Assembly (NCBI RefSeq): GCF_034424315.1
Contig: NZ_CP139972.1
Location: 3,162,001-3,226,000, forward strand
Reading direction: 5' to 3'
Length of the DNA: 64,000 bases
DNA from: Chitinophaga sancti
GTDB lineage: Bacteria; Bacteroidota; Bacteroidia; Chitinophagales; Chitinophagaceae
Part shown: one piece after another, positions 44,016 through 52,482 of the stretch
Layout of the letters: each line of letters opens with the position of its first letter
How positions within the stretch are numbered: the stretch's first letter is position 1
The notes under the pieces: generated by a model
What the model saw: the letters and a program-made list of their open reading frames with translations, nothing else
Told to the model about the DNA's origin: nothing
Databases searched by the model: none
Program-made: the position numbers and the translations under genes

Positions 44016-44923
44016 TGAGCGTTAAAGACAAATTCATTTCTTTTATACATCAGCTGCAGGACGATATCTGTGCAGCGCTGGAAAAGATAGACGGGAAGGC
44101 TACTTTCCGCGAAGATCGCTGGGAACGCCCCGGTGGCGGTGGTGGTAAAACCCGCGTGATTGCAGATGGTCATGTGTTTGAAAAAGGCGGTGTGAACACT
44201 TCTGTCGTTTCAGGTGAATTGCCGGAAGTAATGGCGAAACAGTTTGGTGTAAACGGTGGCCAGTTCATGGCCTGCGGCATCTCCCTGGTGATTCATCCGC
44301 TGAATCCTTATGTACCTACGGTGCATGCTAACTGGCGCTACTTTGAGCTGTATGACGCGAACGGTAGTGTGAAAGATAGCTGGTTTGGTGGAGGTGCAGA
44401 TCTGACACCGTATTACCTGGATGAAGCAGATGGGAAACACTTTCACCATACTTTCAAAAATGCCTGCGATCCTTTTGGTGCTGAGTTGTATCCGCTTTAT
44501 AAAAAACAATGCGATGAATACTTTGTGAACAAACATCGCAATAATGAAACCCGTGGTATAGGCGGTATTTTCTACGATTATTTACGCCCGGATGCCAACA
44601 GAACTGCAGAAGACCTGTATCTGTTCTCCAAATCGACCGGCGAAGCATTCATCACTGCTTACCTGCCGATCGTAGAAAAAACAAAAGACTTACCTTACAC
44701 CACTGCCAATAAAGACTGGCAGGAATACAGGAGAGGTCGTTATGTAGAATTCAACCTGATCCATGACAGGGGTACCTTATTCGGCCTCAAAACCAATGGC
44801 AGAATTGAATCTATCTTAATGAGCTTACCACCCAGGGCCCGCTGGGAATACGATTATCACCCGGAACCAGGTAGTCCTGAAGCCAAAATGGTGGAGTACC
44901 TGCAACCCCGTGAATGGGCCTAA
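44015..44923 (+). CDS. hemF: Oxygen-dependent coproporphyrinogen III oxidase
   Basis: 302 residues. It converts coproporphyrinogen III to protoporphyrinogen IX using O2, without metals or radicals. Family blocks: EDRWERPGGGGGKTRVI, GVNTSVVSGELPE, MACGISLVIHPLNPYVPTVHANWRYFE, WFGGGADLTPYYL and YVEFNLIHDRGTLFGL. It is present instead of hemN, so this operon needs oxygen; no anaerobic isoenzyme is seen in the window. Confidence 0.97.
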   Translation: MSVKDKFISFIHQLQDDICAALEKIDGKATFREDRWERPGGGGGKTRVIADGHVFEKGGVNTSVVSGELPEVMAKQFGVNGGQFMACGISLVIHPLNPYVPTVHANWRYFELYDANGSVKDSWFGGGADLTPYYLDEADGKHFHHTFKNACDPFGAELYPLYKKQCDEYFVNKHRNNETRGIGGIFYDYLRPDANRTAEDLYLFSKSTGEAFITAYLPIVEKTKDLPYTTANKDWQEYRRGRYVEFNLIHDRGTLFGLKTNGRIESILMSLPPRARWEYDYHPEPGSPEAKMVEYLQPREWA

Positions 44924-44950
44924 ATTGCTAACACAAAAAACAGAGATATT

Positions 44951-45919
44951 ATGATTCGCCGTAACAGAATTCTGAGAGCTAATCCCGCCATACGTGCTAT
45001 GGTTGCGGAAACGATTTTAAGGCCGAGCGATTTCATTGCCCCCTTATTCATAGTAGAGGGAAATAACGTGAAAGAAGAGATCATTTCCATGCCGGGGTAT
45101 TTCCGGTATTCACTGGATCTGATTGTGACTGAAGTAAAGGAGCTGTGGAGCCTGGGTGTGAAGAGTGTATTGCTGTTCGTAATGGTTCCTGATAACCTGA
45201 AAGATAATAAAGGTACTGAAGCTGTAAATCCTGATGGACTGATGCAGCGCAGTATCAAAGCCATCAAGGCTGCTGTACCGGGTATGGTAGTAATGACGGA
45301 TGTTGCACTGGATCCTTATTCTATCCATGGCCATGATGGCATTGTGGAAGGTGAGCAGATTGTAAACGATGCAACAGTAGAAGTGCTGACCCGCATGAGC
45401 CTGAGCCATGCACAGGCAGGTGCTGATTTCGTAGCACCAAGTGATATGATGGACGGCCGCATCCTGGCTATCCGCAATATCCTGGAAGAAAATGGTTTTG
45501 TGAATACAGGCATCATGGCATATAGTGCCAAGTACGCATCCTGTTTCTATGGCCCCTTCCGCGATGCGCTGGATTCTGCACCAGGTTTTGGTGATAAGAA
45601 AACTTACCAGATGGATTATGCGAACTCCACAGAAGCCATCCTGGAAACGCAGCAGGATATAGAACAAGGCGCGGATATTGTAATGGTAAAACCGGCATTG
45701 GCTTACCTGGATATTATCCGGCTACTGAAAGATAATGTACATGTGCCCATCAGTGCTTACCATGTGAGCGGAGAATACGCGATGATCAAGGCGGCAGCAC
45801 AAAAAGGATGGCTGGATGAAAACAAGACTATCCTCGAAACGCTGACCAGCATTAAACGTGCAGGAGCGAGCCTGATAGCTACTTATTTTGCGAAAGACGC
45901 AGCTAAATTATTACAATAA
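44951..45919 (+). CDS. hemB: Porphobilinogen synthase (delta-aminolevulinate dehydratase)
   Basis: 322 residues. It condenses two 5-aminolevulinates into porphobilinogen. Schiff-base lysines are Lys194 (SAKYASCFYGPFRD) and Lys247 (VMVKPALAYLD). The metal-site segment reads DVALDPYSIHGHDG (117-130): the cysteines of zinc enzymes are replaced by Ala, Asp and Asp, as in the magnesium-dependent class, so activity should not need zinc. It starts 28 bases after hemF. Confidence 0.96.
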   Translation: MIRRNRILRANPAIRAMVAETILRPSDFIAPLFIVEGNNVKEEIISMPGYFRYSLDLIVTEVKELWSLGVKSVLLFVMVPDNLKDNKGTEAVNPDGLMQRSIKAIKAAVPGMVVMTDVALDPYSIHGHDGIVEGEQIVNDATVEVLTRMSLSHAQAGADFVAPSDMMDGRILAIRNILEENGFVNTGIMAYSAKYASCFYGPFRDALDSAPGFGDKKTYQMDYANSTEAILETQQDIEQGADIVMVKPALAYLDIIRLLKDNVHVPISAYHVSGEYAMIKAAAQKGWLDENKTILETLTSIKRAGASLIATYFAKDAAKLLQ

Positions 45920-45934
45920 ACAGCTTTAACTACC

Positions 45935-47221
45935 ATGTACGAGCAAAGCAAGAAACTTTTCGAACAAGCTAAAAATGTCATTCCCGGTGGTGTGAATTCT
46001 CCTGTACGCGCCTTCAAAGGAGTAGGTGGTACACCTCTTTTTATGAAGAGCGCTAAGGGGGCATACCTTTACGATGTAGATGGCAACAGATACATTGATT
46101 ATATCAATTCATGGGGTCCGATGATCCTGGGTCATGCTTATGAACCAGTGATCGACGCCATTAAGGAATATGCCGGCTATTCCACTTCTTTCGGTGCGCC
46201 GACAGAACTGGAGACTAAGATTGCGGAGCTGATCGTGAGCATGGTACCCAACATTGATATGGTGCGTATGGTCAACTCAGGTACAGAAGCCTGTATGAGT
46301 GCTATGCGCGTGGCAAGGGGTTATACCGGCCGCAATAAGTTCATCAAATTCACAGGTAACTACCACGGTCATGCCGATGCATTTCTCGTAAATGCAGGCA
46401 GCGGGGTGGCTACCTTAGGGATACAATCTGTGCCGGGCGTTACGCAAACTGTTGCAGAAGATACGTTGACCGTTCCTTACAATAATTTACCGGCTGTGGA
46501 AAATTTAGTGAAGGAATATCCTGACCAGATAGCCGCGATAATCGTAGAACCGGTAGCGGGCAACATGGGCTGTATCCTTCCCCAGCAAGGGTTTTTGGAT
46601 GGGCTCCGTTACATCTGTGATGAACACAATATACTGCTCATTTTTGACGAGGTGATGACAGGTTTCCGTTTGGCCAGAGGAGGTGTGCAGGAACTGTTCA
46701 ATATTAAAGCAGATTTGGTTACCTTTGGCAAGATAATTGGCGCAGGGATGCCTGTAGGAGCCTTCGCCGGACGTAAGGAAATCATGGAAAATGTAGCACC
46801 TGCTGGTAAAGTCTACCAGGCAGGAACATTGAGCGGCAATCCTATAGCCATGATAGCTGGTTATACACTATTGCAGACGTTAAACGACAATCCTGACATC
46901 TACCGGCAACTGGCAGAAAAAACAGCATACCTCTCAGGTGGTTTACAATCAGTATTAAATGCGGCTGGCATCGTTCATCAGGTAAATAGCATTGGCTCAA
47001 TGCTGAGTGTGCATTTCGCAGAATATCCTATTATTGATTTTGACGCAGCCTCCGGCGCAAACAACGAATTATTCAGACGATTCTTCCATTCAATGTTAGA
47101 AAAAGGTATTTATCTGCCACCTTCTGCATTTGAAAGCTGGTTCGTAAGTAATGCTTTGACAATCGAAGACCTGGACGCAACAATTGCAGCTGCAAAAAGC
47201 GCAATTGAGTCTCTCAAATAG
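45935..47221 (+). CDS. hemL: Glutamate-1-semialdehyde 2,1-aminomutase
   Basis: 428 residues, PLP enzyme of aminotransferase class III. It turns glutamate-1-semialdehyde into 5-aminolevulinate. Visible are [38 protein letters not shown], the phosphate-binding [22 protein letters not shown] and the PLP lysine in [17 protein letters not shown]. It closes the operon and is followed by a strong terminator. Confidence 0.97.
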   Translation: MYEQSKKLFEQAKNVIPGGVNSPVRAFKGVGGTPLFMKSAKGAYLYDVDGNRYIDYINSWGPMILGHAYEPVIDAIKEYAGYSTSFGAPTELETKIAELIVSMVPNIDMVRMVNSGTEACMSAMRVARGYTGRNKFIKFTGNYHGHADAFLVNAGSGVATLGIQSVPGVTQTVAEDTLTVPYNNLPAVENLVKEYPDQIAAIIVEPVAGNMGCILPQQGFLDGLRYICDEHNILLIFDEVMTGFRLARGGVQELFNIKADLVTFGKIIGAGMPVGAFAGRKEIMENVAPAGKVYQAGTLSGNPIAMIAGYTLLQTLNDNPDIYRQLAEKTAYLSGGLQSVLNAAGIVHQVNSIGSMLSVHFAEYPIIDFDAASGANNELFRRFFHSMLEKGIYLPPSAFESWFVSNALTIEDLDATIAAAKSAIESLK

Positions 47222-47251
47222 TTAACAATTCAAATCCTGTGCAGAGTGGAA

Positions 47252-47288
47252 AAACGCCCCGGTCAAGTCGGGGCGTTTATTTTTTATT
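47252..47288. terminator. Terminator of the hemACDEFBL operon
   Basis: Perfect stem AAACGCCCCG / CGGGGCGTTT (47252-47261, 47269-47278) and a T-rich tail. It also serves the convergent esterase gene. Confidence 0.92.
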
Positions 47289-48057
47289 TACGCTTGTGTG
47301 AGAGTAGCCAGGGTACCAAATCCGGTTCTGCAAAAGCATTATCCCAGCTGTTGTGTCCTACACCCGGGTATTCTGAATATTTTACTTCTGCTTTTAGTTT
47401 TTTCAATGCCTCGTAATAATCCCTTGATCCCTGTACAGGTACTACAGGATCCGCACCACCATGGAATATCCAGACAGGAATGGCTTTGAATTTCTTTGCG
47501 TTTTCCACGGCACCTGCCCCACAGATCGGAAAACCTGCAGCCCACTTTTGTGGGTAACGGGCCAGTAAATCGAATGTACCCATACCTCCCAGCGATAAGC
47601 CTCCGATATATACTTTCTTCGTTTCGATCTTTCCTGTTTTGTTTAAACTGTCTACCAGCTCTCCTACTAATCTTCCCGGAACAGTAGGCGGCGCATCGGG
47701 CGGGAACATACGTCCTGATTCAGTTCGCGTGATAGGCCCCCAGGTAGAGTCGTAAGGCAGCTGCGGGAAGATCACGAATGCAGGGTATTTTTCGCGGATA
47801 GTATCCTGCAGGAACAATGCACCTCCGTGTGTGAGTTGTGCAGCGTTGTCGCGCCCACGTTCACCTGAACCATGGAGAAATACGATGAGGGGATATTTTT
47901 TATGGATATCGTAGTGTAAAGGTGTCAGCATACGATAGCGAAGCGTATCACCATTATGGATGTATTCTTCGTAACTGTATTTGCTGTAATCGGATGTCTG
48001 TGCCTTGGCGAGAGAGATGAGCAGGCATAACAACAGGGTAAAACATGTTTTCATCAT
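47284..48057 (-). CDS. Exported alpha/beta-hydrolase, esterase/PHB-depolymerase-like
   Basis: 257 residues with a signal peptide (ending SLAKAQ). The alpha/beta-hydrolase triad is visible: nucleophile Ser in YIGGLSLGGMGTF, Asp in HGGADPVVPV and His in PGVGHNSWDNAF; the oxyanion region is VFLHGSGERGRDN. This resembles CE1-type or dienelactone-type carbohydrate esterases common in polysaccharide-degrading Bacteroidota. Substrate (feruloyl or acetyl ester, or peptide) is not determinable. It is a single gene. Confidence 0.82.
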   Translation of the reverse strand: MMKTCFTLLLCLLISLAKAQTSDYSKYSYEEYIHNGDTLRYRMLTPLHYDIHKKYPLIVFLHGSGERGRDNAAQLTHGGALFLQDTIREKYPAFVIFPQLPYDSTWGPITRTESGRMFPPDAPPTVPGRLVGELVDSLNKTGKIETKKVYIGGLSLGGMGTFDLLARYPQKWAAGFPICGAGAVENAKKFKAIPVWIFHGGADPVVPVQGSRDYYEALKKLKAEVKYSEYPGVGHNSWDNAFAEPDLVPWLLSHKRK

Positions 48058-48285
48058 GGGTGGAACATTAAGGTCGTAAAATAGGAAGTTCCTGTGTGTG
48101 AAAACAAATTTTTAAATTCTACATATAAAACTGCCTTATAAAATTATCGGCTATTGAGACATATGAAGTGGAATGGCATGCCTCTAAAGGCTTTCAATAT
48201 CTTACATCCTGCTAGCGGAATACTTAAAAGAAATAATTGATTCACCACATGACAGGCCTTTGACCATGTATCGGGGTTATACTAA

Positions 48286-48309
48286 ATAGGGGATCAAGTG
48301 ACCCCCTAT
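48286..48309 (-). terminator. Weak hairpin after the methyltransferase gene
   Basis: ATAGGGG...CCCCCTAT stem close to the stop codon of the minus-strand methyltransferase; T tract is poor. The remaining interval up to the esterase start (48057) shows nothing else. Confidence 0.45.
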
Positions 48310-48312
48310 CTC

Positions 48313-49107
48313 TTAATATTTCAACACGAAATGCTGTTTTATTTTCATATCCGGCAGGAAAAACACCAGCCCGATAAAGAACAGATCGATTGTAAAAGTT
48401 ACCCGTGGATGATCCTGGATCGTTTTCCAGGCCTGCTCCATATCCGGCGTCCAGTGAATATCATCAAAGATAAAGATGGAATGATCATGTGCTTTAGCCA
48501 GGCACTGTTCAAAGTATTCCAGCGTAGGTACTGAACGGTGGTTACCATCAATAAACACATAATCCACCTGTGGCAACTCATCCAGCACACCTGCCAGTAC
48601 ATGGTCAAAATTCCCTACCCGCTGGGTCACATTCTGTAATCCCAGTGATTGAAAATTCCGCCCTGCTTTGGCAGCAATATTCGGACATCCTTCTATGGTA
48701 TAGACCTTAGCATCGGGAGCAGCTGCCTTTGCCATATAAGAAGTGGACAATCCCATGGAAGTACCTAATTCCAGCAAATATTTTGGCTGATAATACTTTA
48801 TGAGCCGGTAAAATAGCTGCCCAAATTTAGGCGGCTTGGCCGCATGCTTTGTAATATCCCTCACAGCCCGCTCATTGCCGGCATTCATGAGAGAGCCCGC
48901 TCCCAGGTCAGTCACCTGCAGGGTTTCATTACTACTGAGCAGTTCCTTCCGCAGTTGTTCAACTGCCTTATAATCCGCAGGTTGGCTTATATCCCTCAAT
49001 ACATCTTCGATCAATGAATACACAAACGGGGAGTGTACATCATGCCGGTTACCGGCTGTGAAATAATAATTCAGGTATTTTTTAGCAAGTTGCCACTGTA
49101 CATTCAT
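48313..49107 (-). CDS. Class I SAM-dependent methyltransferase
   Basis: 264 residues. The central SAM domain starts with LLELGTSMGLSTSYMAKAA (motif I), has VYTIEGCPNIA (motif II) and VDYVFIDGNHRSVPTLEYF (an O-methyltransferase-3-like Asp-His region) and FIFDDIHWTPDM. The layout resembles catechol-type O-methyltransferases. Substrate is unknown. It starts 4 bases after the glycosyltransferase gene, so the two are cotranscribed. Confidence 0.8.
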   Translation of the reverse strand: MNVQWQLAKKYLNYYFTAGNRHDVHSPFVYSLIEDVLRDISQPADYKAVEQLRKELLSSNETLQVTDLGAGSLMNAGNERAVRDITKHAAKPPKFGQLFYRLIKYYQPKYLLELGTSMGLSTSYMAKAAAPDAKVYTIEGCPNIAAKAGRNFQSLGLQNVTQRVGNFDHVLAGVLDELPQVDYVFIDGNHRSVPTLEYFEQCLAKAHDHSIFIFDDIHWTPDMEQAWKTIQDHPRVTFTIDLFFIGLVFFLPDMKIKQHFVLKY

Positions 49108-49111
49108 CAGA

Positions 49112-49849
49112 TTAATAAATTTTCGCCCGGATCAGCCCCATTTTATGGAAGCAGTGTTGCAATGATACACGCAAAACCCCTAATCCGTAGATCGCACTTC
49201 TTTTAAAGTTAATACTGGATGCTTCATCAAAATACTTGGTAGGACAGGTCACCTCCCCTATTTCGTATCCTTTCATAAAGACCTGTGACAACATCTCATT
49301 ATCGAAGATAAAATCATCGTTGTCAGCCATATAGTTGATATTCCTGAGTACTGTTGCTGAAAATGCACGATAACCGGTGTGGTATTCACTCAGCTTTTCG
49401 TTCATGAGCAGGTTCTGGAACAGGGTCAGGAAGCGGTTAAAGAAATACTTATAGAGCGGCATCCCACCCTTTAAGGCTCCTTTACCCAGGATCCTGGATC
49501 CCAGTACTACCGGGTAAACATCATTCGCAATAATGGAGCTCATGGCAATAATTAGCTTTGGAGTGTATTGGTAATCAGGATGTAACATGATTACAATATC
49601 CGCACCTAATTCCAGGGCTTTGTTATAACATGATTTCTGGTTCCCGCCATAACCTTTGTTGTTATCATGGCGGATGATATGGCGGATACCCAGTGCCTTT
49701 CCGACAGCAACAGTCTCGTCTTTACTGGCATCATCGACCAGTACTACCTCATCCACTATATCAAATGGTATTTCCTGATAAGTTTTTTCCAGTGTTAATG
49801 CGGCATTGTAGGCAGGCAATACCACCACTATCTTTTTATTATTCAGCAT
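49112..49849 (-). CDS. Family 2 glycosyltransferase
   Basis: 245 residues, GT-A fold. The N-terminus has VVLPAYNAALTLEKTYQEI and EVVLVDDASKDETV, the metal-binding DxD region is IVIMLHPDYQY, and the acceptor region includes YHTGYRAFSATVL. It resembles polyprenyl-phosphate mannose/glucose synthases but lacks membrane helices at the C-terminus. It is the first gene of a pair with the methyltransferase, preceded by a full -7 box. Confidence 0.88.
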   Translation of the reverse strand: MLNNKKIVVVLPAYNAALTLEKTYQEIPFDIVDEVVLVDDASKDETVAVGKALGIRHIIRHDNNKGYGGNQKSCYNKALELGADIVIMLHPDYQYTPKLIIAMSSIIANDVYPVVLGSRILGKGALKGGMPLYKYFFNRFLTLFQNLLMNEKLSEYHTGYRAFSATVLRNINYMADNDDFIFDNEMLSQVFMKGYEIGEVTCPTKYFDEASSINFKRSAIYGLGVLRVSLQHCFHKMGLIRAKIY

Positions 49850-49869
49850 GAAAGTGGATAAAGTTGCGG

Positions 49870-49877
49870 CAAAGGTA
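49870..49877 (-). promoter_or_regulatory. -7 box for the glycosyltransferase-methyltransferase pair
   Basis: CAAAGGTA on plus reads TACCTTTG on minus; a minus-strand TTG at 49899-49901 lies 21 bases upstream. Confidence 0.55.
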
Positions 49878-49922
49878 ATAAAGTAGTTGAAAGACTGACA
49901 ATTTCAACTTAGTATAAATTGT

Positions 49923-49930
49923 TATCTTTG
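49923..49930 (+). promoter_or_regulatory. -7 box for the exported helical protein gene
   Basis: TATCTTTG, full consensus, directly followed by a perfect palindrome. Confidence 0.55.
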
Positions 49931-49951
49931 TGCCAAAATGTATTTTGGCAC
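49930..49951. promoter_or_regulatory. Palindrome at the predicted transcription start
   Basis: GTGCCAAAAT (49930-49939) and ATTTTGGCAC (49942-49951) are exact reverse complements around GT. It could be an operator or a 5' mRNA stem. A long leader of about 170 bases follows. Confidence 0.6.
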
Positions 49952-50123
49952 CATATTTTCTTAACATTTAGATTGATATAGTTCCAAAATGCTCATTAAA
50001 GCATGCTAATTCACTTACAGGTCTCAACTGCTGGTTATTGATTTTATAACCTTAGGAGGAGATTGTACCTGACAGTGAACAATTTGAAAATCAAATCAGG
50101 CCAATATCATGCATTTTAATTCT

Positions 50124-51359
50124 ATGAGATATCTGACACTTTTATTGATCTGTCTTGCCGGCACCCAAATCGCCCTGGCACAACAACCTACAGATCCTAA
50201 CGCTGAATTAAAGAATGTGGTAATGCCACAAGTTAGGAGCCAGGACACTACCATTCGAAGAATAATGGAAGAATTACAAAAAATCCAGGCAAGCGATCAA
50301 ACAAATTCAAGCGCCATACAGGGATTGCTGCAAGGCCGGGAAATCGATAACATTACTAAGTACCAGCTGATCAGAAACAACATTGTATATGCCAGCGAAA
50401 CCTACTACCTGCTGAACAAAAAAATTATTGACCTGAAGTCTCGTACGACGACCAATAATCTCGATGTTTTCATCACCTCACTGAACAACCCTGAAAGTAA
50501 AGAACTGGGTTTCTCTCTGAGTGATCGTATCGTTGAACTGGTGGAGAAAGTAGTGCTGAAAGGTAAGAAAGACAAAAACGATGACAAGAGTAACAAGATC
50601 GTAGAATCGACCAAGTCTATCATCGCAAGTCCTATCTTCCAGAGCTTTACATCGCTGACTCCTCCCCTGGCTATCGCTAACTCTGTGATGAACTTCCTGC
50701 ACAGTGTGAGCATCAACAACAAAGAGATCAACCAGCAAACACTGAAAGATTTCGAAAAGGAACTGAACAAATATGTAGTGTATTATACTGCGCTGAACGA
50801 TGCAAACAACAAGTTTGAATATGGGCTGAACTTCAACAAAGACCAGCTCAACCTGCTGCACGACAACCTCTATGATCACATCATGTTCACAGCCAGTGCA
50901 TTGAAGTTCACCCTGCCACAGCGTGGTAACAAATCACTGGGTGAAACACTGAACGATTTCTTCTTTGACTTCAAGAAAGAGAAAGTAGTATTGTTCTTTG
51001 ATGACCTGGAAAACAAATATACCAAAGGCAAGAAAGTAGATTACGAAGCACTGCTGCGCGAGAATCCAAATCTGAAAGAAGTGAACAACCAGCTGGAAGA
51101 CCTGGTGATGCAGACTAAACGCTTCGAGAACCTGTACAATGAATACTTTACACTGCTGGATTCTTACTATGGTAAGGTAGCAAGTGCACTGAAGATTGCA
51201 CAGGATAATGGCCTGGCTGATAAGTCAACCATCGATGCGAAACAATCTGAGTTCCGCAACCTGAAGGATGAAGCAGTGAAAGAAATTCAGGCTTCTATCA
51301 ACATCAAGGAACTGTATAACAATACCGATAAGATCAAGTATCGTTACAGAATATTCTAA
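50124..51359 (+). CDS. Unknown exported, mainly helical protein
   Basis: 411 residues from MRYLTLLLICLAG (50124); an ATG at 50109 adds five residues. After the signal peptide (ending QIALAQ) the protein is almost wholly helical and charged, with low Cys content. A single moderately hydrophobic stretch near residues 170-195 (PIFQSFTSLTPPLAIANSVMNFLHSV region) interrupts it, flanked by a Lys/Asp-rich loop (KGKKDKNDDKSNK). Function not recognised. The long leader and palindrome suggest regulated expression. A helical hairpin with a hydrophobic patch is reminiscent of alpha-pore-forming toxins, but that is speculation. Confidence 0.65.
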   Translation: MRYLTLLLICLAGTQIALAQQPTDPNAELKNVVMPQVRSQDTTIRRIMEELQKIQASDQTNSSAIQGLLQGREIDNITKYQLIRNNIVYASETYYLLNKKIIDLKSRTTTNNLDVFITSLNNPESKELGFSLSDRIVELVEKVVLKGKKDKNDDKSNKIVESTKSIIASPIFQSFTSLTPPLAIANSVMNFLHSVSINNKEINQQTLKDFEKELNKYVVYYTALNDANNKFEYGLNFNKDQLNLLHDNLYDHIMFTASALKFTLPQRGNKSLGETLNDFFFDFKKEKVVLFFDDLENKYTKGKKVDYEALLRENPNLKEVNNQLEDLVMQTKRFENLYNEYFTLLDSYYGKVASALKIAQDNGLADKSTIDAKQSEFRNLKDEAVKEIQASINIKELYNNTDKIKYRYRIF

Positions 51360-51364
51360 GGCAT

Positions 51365-51385
51365 TGGCCTGCGGCCAGCTTTATA
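51365..51385. repeat. REP-like GGCCTGCGGCC element, copy 2
   Basis: TGGCCTGCGGCCAGCTTTAT, six bases after the stop codon. TGGCC/GGCCA arms around TGC. Confidence 0.6.
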
Positions 51386-51398
51386 AATTACTTACACG

Positions 51399-51430
51399 CT
51401 CCCCGGGAATTATTTCCGGGGAGTTTTTTT
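51399..51430 (+). terminator. Terminator before oxyR
   Basis: CTCCCCGG / CCGGGGAG stem (51399-51406, 51416-51423) and a run of seven T. Confidence 0.9.
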
Positions 51431-51435
51431 ATGGT

Positions 51436-51443
51436 TACTTTTG
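51436..51443 (+). promoter_or_regulatory. -7 box abutting the oxyR start
   Basis: TACTTTTG ends three bases before the ATG at 51447, squeezed between the upstream terminator and the gene. It predicts a leaderless mRNA. Confidence 0.5.
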
Positions 51444-51446
51444 CTT

Positions 51447-52388
51447 ATGACTACCGTTCAACTTGAATATATCGTAGCCGTAGACACCTACCGCAGTTTT
51501 GTCCTCGCCGCAGAAAAATGCTTTGTAACGCAGCCTACGCTGAGTATGCAGATCCAGAAGCTGGAGGATGAATTAGGAGTGAAAATCTTTGACAGGAGTA
51601 AGCTACCGGTAGTACCTACCGAGATTGGTGTAGAGATAGTCGAGCAATCCCGCATTATACTGAAAGAAAACAGTCGTATCAAAGAGATTGTATCCGGACA
51701 TAAAAAAGAAGTACAGGGTAATCTTCGTGTAGGCATTATTCCTACACTGGCCCCTTACCTCCTGCCCCGTATCCTCACTGGTTTCATGAAGAAATATCCC
51801 AAAGTAAAACTGGAGATATGGGAGTACCCTACAGAGCAAATAGTACAGCAGTTAAAGCTGGAACAACTGGATTGTGGCCTGCTGGCCACGCCGCTGGAGA
51901 ATCCTAACCTGGAGGAGCAACCATTGTTCTATGAATCTTTTGTGGTATATGCTGCGAAAACAAATCCGCTGTTTGAGAAGAAGGTAGTAAAACCGGAAGA
52001 TATTGATGTGCGGGAAGTATGGTTGCTGAATGAAGGGCATTGTATGCGGAACCAGGTATTGAATATCTGCCGGGATAAGTTTACGATGGGGGAATACAAA
52101 AACCTGGAGTACAATACGGGGAGCGTGGAAACACTGAAAAGAATGGTGGATCTGAATGCGGGATACACAATTTTGCCGGAGTTGTCATTGCAGGATCTGT
52201 CTGCAAGGCAGATGAATATGGTACGGTTTTTTAAGTCGCCGGAGCCGGTAAGGGAGATTAGCCTGGTAACACATCGGTTCTTTGTAAAACAGGCGTTAAT
52301 TGCAGCGTTTAAGAAGGAGATCCTGGCACATGTGCCGGAGAAGATGAAGGCGCAGAAGAATAAGAAGGTAATGGAAATTAATGCATAA
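51447..52388 (+). CDS. oxyR: Hydrogen-peroxide-sensing LysR regulator OxyR
   Basis: 313 residues from the ATG at 51447, six bases into the open frame that begins with a TTG. An N-terminal winged helix-turn-helix (about 1-60, FVTQPTLSMQIQKLEDELG) is followed by a LysR effector domain. The two redox cysteines fall at Cys199 and Cys208 (EGHCMRNQVLNIC), exactly the numbering and CX8C spacing of E. coli OxyR, whose disulfide switches on peroxide defence genes. No katA, ahpC or dps gene is adjacent. Confidence 0.93.
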   Translation: MTTVQLEYIVAVDTYRSFVLAAEKCFVTQPTLSMQIQKLEDELGVKIFDRSKLPVVPTEIGVEIVEQSRIILKENSRIKEIVSGHKKEVQGNLRVGIIPTLAPYLLPRILTGFMKKYPKVKLEIWEYPTEQIVQQLKLEQLDCGLLATPLENPNLEEQPLFYESFVVYAAKTNPLFEKKVVKPEDIDVREVWLLNEGHCMRNQVLNICRDKFTMGEYKNLEYNTGSVETLKRMVDLNAGYTILPELSLQDLSARQMNMVRFFKSPEPVREISLVTHRFFVKQALIAAFKKEILAHVPEKMKAQKNKKVMEINA

Positions 52389-52440
52389 AAAATCGGCCTG
52401 GTGATGGATAACAAAAGACATCCACCAGCAAACCGGGAAC

Positions 52441-52475
52441 AGAAAGGGGGCCTGCTGAATGCAGGCCCCCTTTCT
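52441..52475. terminator. Bidirectional terminator between oxyR and the M48 gene
   Basis: Perfect 15-bp stem AGAAAGGGGGCCTGC / GCAGGCCCCCTTTCT with loop TGAAT. Confidence 0.88.
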
Positions 52476-52482
52476 ATTCATT

